NCBI GenBank assembly: GCA_013420905.1
Contig: JAAXNY010000013.1
Span: forward strand, 434,001-498,000
Origin: Collybia mongolica
Taxonomy: Eukaryota > Basidiomycota > Agaricomycetes > Agaricales > Clitocybaceae
Length of the DNA: 64,000 nt
Reading direction: 5' to 3'
Shown here: piece after piece, positions 57,801-64,000 of the stretch
Numbering within the stretch: position 1 is the first letter of the stretch
Layout of the letters: the number at the start of each line of letters is the position of its first letter
Notes under the pieces: model-generated
Told to the model about the DNA's origin: nothing
The model's database searches: none
The model's input: only the letters and a program-made list of their open reading frames with translations
Program-made: the position numbers and the translations under genes

Positions 57801-59073
57801 GCCAAGCAGTGCCCTGTTTTCTCGGAGGAAGTTCGATTTCTGTATCGTCGATGAGGCTTCTCAGATTACATTGCCCACTTGTCTCGGGCCCCTCCGTTTC
57901 GCAGACACGTTCGTACTTGTGGGCGATCATTTTCAACTCCCTCCATTGGTGACTTTACATGTTCCCGTTTTGTGTCTCATCAGCACTCACTGTTTTGTTA
58001 GGTGAAAAATAAAGCGGCTCGAGAAGGTGGCCTGGATGTTTCGTTGTTTCGCCGTCTCTCTACTGCCCATCCACAGGCAGTAGTGGACCTCACCCATCAG
58101 TACAGGATGAACGAGGACATCATGGTCCTGTCAAACAAGCTGATCTACGGGGATCGCCTGCGTTGTGGGTCCGACAAGGTTGCGTGTCAAAGTTTGGTCT
58201 TGCCCGATCGAACATTCCTGGATTCTCTCCATCAAGATATTGCTCCTTGTCATTCCGAGGGTTGTTGGCTTGAGAAACTCATGGCGGAAAGGTGAGTGCT
58301 TCGTGCATATTCGCGATGCCACGTTGAGGCTTTGTCTGGTAGCTGTAAGGCTGTGTTCGTCGATACAGACAATCTTCCAGCACATGACTCTCGCGTGGGC
58401 GATCTAGTACAGAACGAAATCGAAGCAGAAGTTGTTCGTCAAATCGCCGAAACGCTACTGAACAGTGGGGTGCAAGAAAATCAGCTAGGTATCATCTCGC
58501 TGTATCGACAACAAGTCAAAGTGCTTTCGCACATTTTCCAAAATCGCAATGGCATTGAGATATTGACCGCGGATCGGAGCCAAGGGAGAGACAAGGATTG
58601 TATCATCATCTCGATGGTCCGGTCGAATGATACAGGCCATGTAAGGTATCTGGAGTTGATCCCTGGATTCGGCGCTGACCGCTGCAATTTCACAGATTGG
58701 TGACCTTGTGAAAGACTGGCGAAGGATAAACGTATCGTTCACGCGGGCGCGCGCCAAACTTATCATCATTGGATCCCGGAAAACATTGCAAACGGCCGAC
58801 CTACTAGCCCAATTTTTTCACCTCATGGATAAGCGCGGGTGGATTTTGAAATTACCGTCTAACGCACATCGATTTCATACATGCCTAATGGAGGTTGGTG
58901 CTAATGCATGTTCTAAACGCATCGCGGGCGAGATGGAAGAGCCCACACTCGGGACGGAGGATACGATTGCGGAAAGACCCACGAAGAGATCGAGGACGAA
59001 GACCCAAATAGCCAACGGCGGAATTTTGAAAGGCAGGCCGATCTTGAAGGATTTGGTGAATGATGACTTGTAG
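54899..59073 (+). CDS. DNA2: DNA replication ATP-dependent helicase/nuclease Dna2, 10 exons
   Basis: Exons 54899-55246, 55299-55397, 55447-55965, 56018-56575, 56632-57582, 57636-57757, 57807-57948, 58002-58291, 58343-58640 and 58696-59073; 1234 aa. The first Fe-S cysteine region is ETCTRC near residue 130. The PD-(D/E)XK nuclease shows KLDATV (about 364) and FEIKTGR (about 391), followed by the cluster [10 protein letters not shown] (about 493), with the Cx2Cx5C spacing of the Dna2 iron-sulphur cluster. The superfamily 1 helicase follows: GMPGTGKTT (Walker A, about 767), IVDEASQ (Walker B, about 881), [26 protein letters not shown] and [14 protein letters not shown]. Dna2 trims long flaps of Okazaki fragments and resects DNA ends in the nucleus. 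The acidic N-terminal 115 residues are poorly conserved. All motifs are present, so the enzyme should be active. Confidence 0.96.
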
Positions 59074-60578
59074 ATTCTGTACTACAGGAGCCGTTGTAGG
59101 TCTTGGACGCATCGAACGTACACGTCTCCGTCACCAGGGTGCAATTGCGAGGCAGCGATAAGCGGGTACATCCCGCAATTTATTACAGTTTGTCGCATCG
59201 TACCATGATGGGCGATGTCGACGATGGCAGGTCCCGAGCGTCTACTCCGTGAAGGTTCAACTCCCTTGTTATCGCAATATCCTTCTCGTGGGGATGACAA
59301 TTCCTATGTAGGATTTTCAAGGCTTCTCATTGAAATTTTGTCTATAGTGTTGTTCTATCATATCAATAGTATATAGTAGTGTCTCCATAATGTGTATTTA
59401 GAGTATATGTACCTGCATAAGTATATTTAATTGTATCTGTAGAGGAGGTGCGTAGGCTAGGAAGACGCTTGATGAAAAGGTAAAGGCACCGACAGTGAGC
59501 GCTCACTGTCGGTGCCTTTACCTGAGCATTCAGGCCAGTCCACAATCGGGTTTGAAGACTTGGCCTGAGAACTAGATTTCGGTTTTAATTGGCATATCTT
59601 TATGAGATTTTATGTCAGTTGATGATTCTCTTCAACCCCTGATCGGAATCATTCCGCTGGCAAATGCCGTATTATCATTATTTCCACTTGGTCATAGCCT
59701 CTTCAAGGGGTTCTTCAAATTTCGACTTCTGCTTCATTGACGCCTGGCAAAGCTCTCGTTTTCGCTGAATCAAATGTCTGCGGTTCTCCTCTCAACTTCA
59801 AAAACGCCTCCGTATTCAATACCTAGCACGCCATATTTGAAATTTTGTCAATGGTCTACGTCCAAGCATATCTCCTTGCCGAAATCAAAGGGTGTCCGAT
59901 TGAGCTAATTACAGCGAATATGATGCCAGATTACGGCTGTAGCTGAAGTCAGTCGAATTTTTATTTACTGCAATGGGGTTCCTATTCTTATTAATTGAAG
60001 AGCAAGCGAAATGGTCCCACTACTTCAAGCTTGACTGTGGTCAAATCTAGTTTTCGCGAAGTTATTACGGTGAATGAACCTTCCTCAAAGGCTTGTATGA
60101 GGGTGAACTCGAGCCGCTGGCGCCTTCAGATACCGCGATGAATAGACGAAAGTAACATCATCTGACTAGCAACGCCTTCAACGGAAAACGATCGCCATCC
60201 CACTCTCCTCCTTCCGTGACGGGCCGACGTCCAGAACACTCCATTAAAGGTCATACTCCTTTTGCAAGCTCTTTGCCTGGCATCGTGACCAGACACCCGG
60301 ACAAACTTATTTTCTAAAACATCCCAATACCCTACTCACGGCTTAACGAACCTCGAGGATATCGCTGTCCTATGTCGTGACGCGCGAATACCATTATCTC
60401 CTGTTGTTGGAATGTGTACGGATCCTTGGACGCCCATTAGGTGTTCTACATTGCATATACATAGCTTGTGCTCTCTATGGCCACGTTCTTCGATTTTTCC
60501 GAGCCCAGCTTGAACCGGGCCGGACACCATATGTTCTATTTAACAAGCCGTCCCACACGATGTTAATGTTGAGAAGTA
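59074..60578. other. Intergenic region with a long perfect palindrome
   Basis: About 1.5 kb between DNA2 and the GH43 gene with no recognisable coding sequence on either strand. It contains the palindrome described separately (59478-59523) and the GH43 promoter, where TTCTATTTAAC at about 60535 could act as a TATA-like element. Confidence 0.55.
59478..59523. repeat. Perfect 46-bp palindrome without loop
   Basis: The left arm AGGTAAAGGCACCGACAGTG continues with AGC at the centre and is followed directly by its exact reverse complement. All 23 base pairs match, with the centre of symmetry between 59500 and 59501 (AGC|GCT). The flanking bases (A at 59477, G at 59524) no longer pair. Confidence 0.95.
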
Positions 60579-62067
60579 ATGTTTTCAAGAATTTTACTTC
60601 TAGGCCTCTTGGGCCTTTCTTCCGTCTTCGCCTCACCAGTTGTCTCTAACTCTACCAATCTAGAGTCTCGAGCCGACTCTTCATTGGTCGGATACTTTTA
60701 TGTGCGCTGGTTCACAAATATAATTACATCACCGCGAACACTCACGCACCATTCTAGGTTCATTTCTACGATCGAGAGCCCTCCATCTTTGCCCATTTGA
60801 GCAATGGTAATAACCCCTTGTCTTATTTCGCGCTCAATGGTGATAGGGCCATCTTGAAACCTACTGTCGGCACCAGGGGTGCGCGTGACCATACTATGTG
60901 CGCTGGTTCACAAATATAATTACATCACCGCGAACACTCACGCACCATTCTAGGTTCATTTCTACGATCGAGAGCCCTCCATCTTTGCCCATTTGAGCAA
61001 TGGTAATAACCCCTTGTCTTATTTCGCGCTCAATGGTGATAGGGCCATCTTGAAACCTACTGTCGGCACCAGGGGTGCGCGTGACCCATACCTCATCTCA
61101 AGGTAAGCACCCATTAAATAGGGTGCTTGTCCCATCTCTCACAACATGTTAGACCTGACCAGTCCAAGCACTGGATTATCGCGACTGATCTCGATATTGC
61201 CGCGATTGGTAATAATTGGGGCACGGCCGTTACTAAAGGCTCGCGGAGTATTTTGGTCTGGGAGAGTACGGATTTGGTGAATTGGTCAGCCTCGCGGCTC
61301 GCCTCAGTCATGCCCGCTACAGCAGGCATGGTCTGGGCACCTGAAGCTGTATGGGATAGCTCCAAGAATGCCTTCATGGTGCATTGGGCCTCCAGGACTT
61401 ATGCTGCAAGCGATACCGGGGTATGTCTCTCCCAACTTACTCCTTTTGCGCTGTCTTATTACGAATGCATAGCACACTGAAGCCTCTTCCCTTGATCAAA
61501 TTTGGTATAGGTACGTCGCACTCCATTCCAATATTTTACCTGAACATCAATACATTTAAAGCCACACTACCGACTTCGTTACGTTCACCACACCAGCGAA
61601 ATACATCGCAGGATCTATCCCCGTCATCGACCTCACCTTCCTTTTTGTCAGCGGCAGCACCTACATTCGCTTTGTCAAGGATGAGAACAGGCTTCGTATC
61701 TATCAGGAACGATCTACCACCGGTTTGTTTGGTACTTGGACTAAGATTGGCGGGGACGTCGCTAGTACGGTGACAGAAGGCCCGCTTACCTTCTGGGACA
61801 ACGCTGTTGCCAACCGCGCATACGTTTTTGCCGACGAATACGGTGGGGATACCACGTCCAGGGTTGGCCAGTTCTATTTTTTGCTGAAAGAAATTTACTG
61901 ACTCGACTTCGAACTCGTAGGGATATGTTCCGTTTGTCAGCAACAATGTTGGCGGCGGTTCCTGGTCCCGGGCATCATTGACCAACTTCCCCAGACTTAC
62001 GAAGCACGGAGTTGTCAAGCCAGTTACTCAGGCGCAGTATAACCTTATCAAGGCCAAGTGGCCATAA
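60579..62067 (+). CDS. Glycoside hydrolase family 43-like enzy­me, secreted, with duplicated exon 2
   Basis: Best model: exons 60579-60701, 60954-61102, 61153-61420, 61473-61510, 61562-61862 and 61921-62067; 341 aa. The signal peptide is MFSRILLLGLLGLSSVFAS. Family 43 features are LSNGNNPLSYFALNG, TVGTRGARDPYLI (candidate catalytic-base Asp), WIIATDLDIAA (pKa-modulating Asp), ILVWESTDLVNW and GMVWAPEAVWD (candidate acid Glu), then KYIAGSIPVIDLTF, AYVFADEYGGD and the C-terminal KHGVVKPVTQAQYN. Such enzymes attack arabinose- or xylose-containing plant polysaccharides. Exon 2 occurs twice (60758-60897 and 60954-61102) because of a perfect 192-bp tandem duplication. Using both would shift the frame, so exon 2a must be skipped, or the product is truncated. 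Confidence 0.82.
60699..61086 (+). repeat. Perfect 192-bp tandem duplication inside GH43 gene
   Basis: Positions 60699-60890 and 60895-61086 are identical by eye, separated by ATAC. Each unit holds the end of exon 1 (TAT), intron 1 (GTGCGC donor to CATTCTAG acceptor) and most of exon 2 up to GCGTGACC. Confidence 0.93.
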
Positions 62068-62399
62068 ATTTACTGTAGTTCCCGCATTGTACGGACTAAA
62101 AACACGTTGCACGCTATCGACGGTTCATGGAAGGGGCCAGACTTCGCGATTATGTCTTTGAGTTTAGTCACGGAAATATCTCAGACCCCTTCAATCTACG
62201 CTACGATATAATTTTAGAAGACGGGCATATCCCCTCCATCCAAAGGAGGTGAATGAAATGTAGGCAAATTTAGCCCTTCGCCCAATGATACTCCACTGGG
62301 ATGCACCGCTAGCGGGTGATTTCAATGTCCACATGCGACGTGAGAACTCTGAGGGCTTGTTACAGCACGCTTCAGCAGGAAATATTGTGTACATACGGC
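62068..62399. other. GH43 3' flank
   Basis: No coding feature recognised. Confidence 0.45.
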
Positions 62400-62950
62400 C
62401 ATCCTTATACTAGGAATCAAGGTATGTAACTCGCACGTTTCCCCATAACACGGCCAAGAAAAACAACATGACGTCCCGACCAACGGCAGTCCGTTTCTCA
62501 GATACATGTTGTTCAACTTCATGTCATCTCCCCCCAGCAGAAGCCTTTGTTTTACTCAGTCGCCGCCTCCAGAATACCGATGCGGCTTGTCTTCCACCGA
62601 GCCATGGACCGGCCTCTGGGACCGCAACTACGGGAGCATTTGCTTGAAAACCAACAGTGACATTCCCTGTACCGTTGGTTTTTTCTAATCGCGAAGGCGA
62701 ATCACTTTGCATCAGTTATATTCCTAATCAACGATGGAAGTGTTTCCATGGGATAGGACTTGGCGAAATGTGCCGCTCGAGTAGTGGGAGAATTTTTGTT
62801 CTGATTAGGCAACTCCTAGCCAGTGTGGTAATTTGTGCAGAATCGAAGCTTATGTGTAAAACTTCGATTTTGCACAAGATGGCAGTGTTGCTATCTTCAC
62901 GCTACACGCAGGATTCGAGAATACTTTGACGCCCTACGCCCGAACGTTTA
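62400..62950 (+). pseudogene. AsaB/CmcJ-like oxygenase relic
   Basis: Pieces of the family of the gene at 44935-45881 occur in order in different frames: PWTGLWDRNYGSI (cf. DWPLGLCDYRSV), then after a frame change REGESLCISYIPNQRWKCFHG (cf. the GETLGVSYNPNQKWKYFYG region), an intron-like stretch near 62780-62860, and finally TSILHKMAVLLSS, which in the next frame gives FAQDGSVAIFTLHAGFEN. Stops and frameshifts are present throughout, and the N-terminal part, including the His-x-Asp site, is not recognisable. It is a pseudogene, probably not a recent copy of the 45-kb gene. Confidence 0.8.
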
Positions 62951-64000
62951 TCCACCGCCAGTACATTGATACAGGCGCCTCTATTCTGAGGTCTGCTTGG
63001 TTGGGGCTTTCCTAGTAACTGTTTATTTTGTATGTGTTGTTCCGGAGCAACTGACTGGGTTATACACATTTAACCTTCTCGGCGATCATAGGCGTGTCCA
63101 TGAGGGCTTTTCATCTACACGGCAGCAGTTATGGACCTGATACGAGAAAGATATATCAGATTTACTACCCATACATCCTTCTCGCGGACCATCACTGCGG
63201 AATAGGTATCCACCTTGCATGACCTACCTCCAGGCCTTGCATGATAATTGCTACTCCCAGGAAACTATATCGTGAAAGGAATGGAAGCGTTACGGCAACG
63301 ATACGCGGTTGGTGGGCGCATCCGTTGATTCAATCGCGAAATGGCTATTTGAACGCCTGCAGGCAACGTGAGATTTCGATTCAGTTGTTAGAATGGCGGA
63401 TCCCCTTGCCGTTCCCAGGAGGAAGAGCGGGTACGGACGGAGAACACGAATTTCGGTCTCAGGATAAGCCCGATTCGGATTGCTTTGCTCAGTGCGGCGG
63501 GGACGGCAACTTGATAGAATACTGGTAGTGCCAACCGAGGCTGCAATCGTCTCTGTTATGACCTGGGGTTCCGAATACTCCATGCTTGCCTACTCTTACG
63601 CTGCCATAGCAGCAACAGATTTCGTCCGTGTTCATGATATAAGGGCGGTTTGGGAGACCGAGTTTGTCCAACAGATGGGGAAAGGAAGGGCACGTCGGAC
63701 GAAAGCAATCCTGTCGTTGTCATCATAGTCTAGGCCCCTCGGTCATTCCGCAGCAAGGTTTTCGACAGCTATTTCCTGACTCACCTTTGAATGATTCGTT
63801 GTCAAATCGAGATTTCTCGTCTGACAATTTCTGGAGATTGTTGGCCTCAAAGAACTCTTCTTCGCTTTGAGGACAATGCTGATATTGAACGCGTTCAGCT
63901 CATGCGCAGGCCAATCGCTGCTTGGCTCGGCGACTCTGTAGAGGTTTGACCGTAGTAGACTGGCATAAGGTTGAAGTTGAAAGGAATTGGAACGACCTCA
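62951..64000. other. Unassigned region at the window end
   Basis: Several open frames of 60-97 codons occur on both strands (for example 63241-63528 plus strand, 63290-63583 minus strand). A plus-strand peptide near 63895-63945 (LMRRPIAAWLGDSVEV) looks coding-like but I recognise no family. A gene may continue beyond the window. Confidence 0.3.

Noticed and set aside
60702..60800. Early stop codon after the GH43 signal peptide, suggesting a pseudogene
   Set aside because: The stop is in intron 1; splicing from 60701 to 60954 gives a full-length protein with all expected motifs.
1..64000. tRNA, rRNA or CRISPR array
   Set aside because: No cloverleaf-like TTCRANNC boxes in proper spacing, no rRNA-like sequence and no regularly spaced repeats were seen; CRISPR is not expected in a fungus.

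Overview
This window is nuclear DNA of a filamentous basidiomycete, most likely an agaricomycete. The evidence is dense short introns (about 45-65 nt, up to 16 exons per gene), GT-AG with a few GC-AG splice sites, and a typical litter- or wood-decay gene set: aryl-alcohol-oxidase-like GMC oxidoreductase, copper radical oxidase, GH43 glycosidase and DUF1996 secreted proteins. A full-length fungal LINE is also present. All spliced models below were assembled by hand from reading frames, splice motifs and family motifs; each closes in frame, but none has transcript support.

Layout. 1.8-3.5 kb: LanC-like protein gene. 4.4-5.7 kb: broken copy of a multi-membrane-span protein gene. 6.6-13.15 kb: complete non-LTR retrotransposon with 16-bp target-site duplications. 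13.7-17.3 kb: second copy of the LanC/membrane-protein segment, here with LanC broken and the membrane gene intact. 19.2-23.3 kb: zf-4CXXC_R1 nuclear protein. 23.5-25.8 kb (minus): GMC oxidoreductase. 26.15-27.1 kb: HAD hydrolase A. 27.9-29.6 kb (minus): third, inverted copy of the membrane-protein gene. 30.8-31.7 kb (minus): copper radical oxidase pseudogene. 32.25-33.2 kb: HAD hydrolase B. 34.1-35.3 kb: uncharacterised agaricomycete protein. 35.5-44.8 kb: a duplicated divergent pair, DUF1996 secreted protein plus mitochondrial stomatin-like protein; one stomatin-like copy is a pseudogene. 44.9-45.9 kb (minus): AsaB/CmcJ-like oxygenase. 46.7-48.5 kb (minus): polytopic membrane protein. 49.3-51.0 kb (minus): FAD monooxygenase. 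51.9-54.1 kb (minus): UTP7. 54.9-59.1 kb: DNA2. 60.6-62.1 kb: GH43 enzyme with a perfect tandem duplication of its second exon. 62.4-62.95 kb: relic of the AsaB-like family.

Two kinds of sequence are mixed. UTP7 and DNA2 are conserved single-copy housekeeping genes placed head to head. The first 45 kb is an accessory, duplication-rich zone with three independent segmental duplications (LanC/membrane protein, HAD, DUF1996/stomatin-like), each leaving one or more decayed copies beside intact ones. I see no classical biosynthetic cluster (no PKS, NRPS or terpene synthase), although several redox enzymes occur. The most unusual structural features are a loop-less 46-bp perfect palindrome near 59.5 kb, the perfect 192-bp exon duplication in GH43, a 7-nt micro-exon followed by a GC-AG intron in both DUF1996 genes, a UAAUG stop-restart overlap in the LINE and a row of hairpins in its 3' UTR. 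No tRNA, rRNA or CRISPR array was seen.
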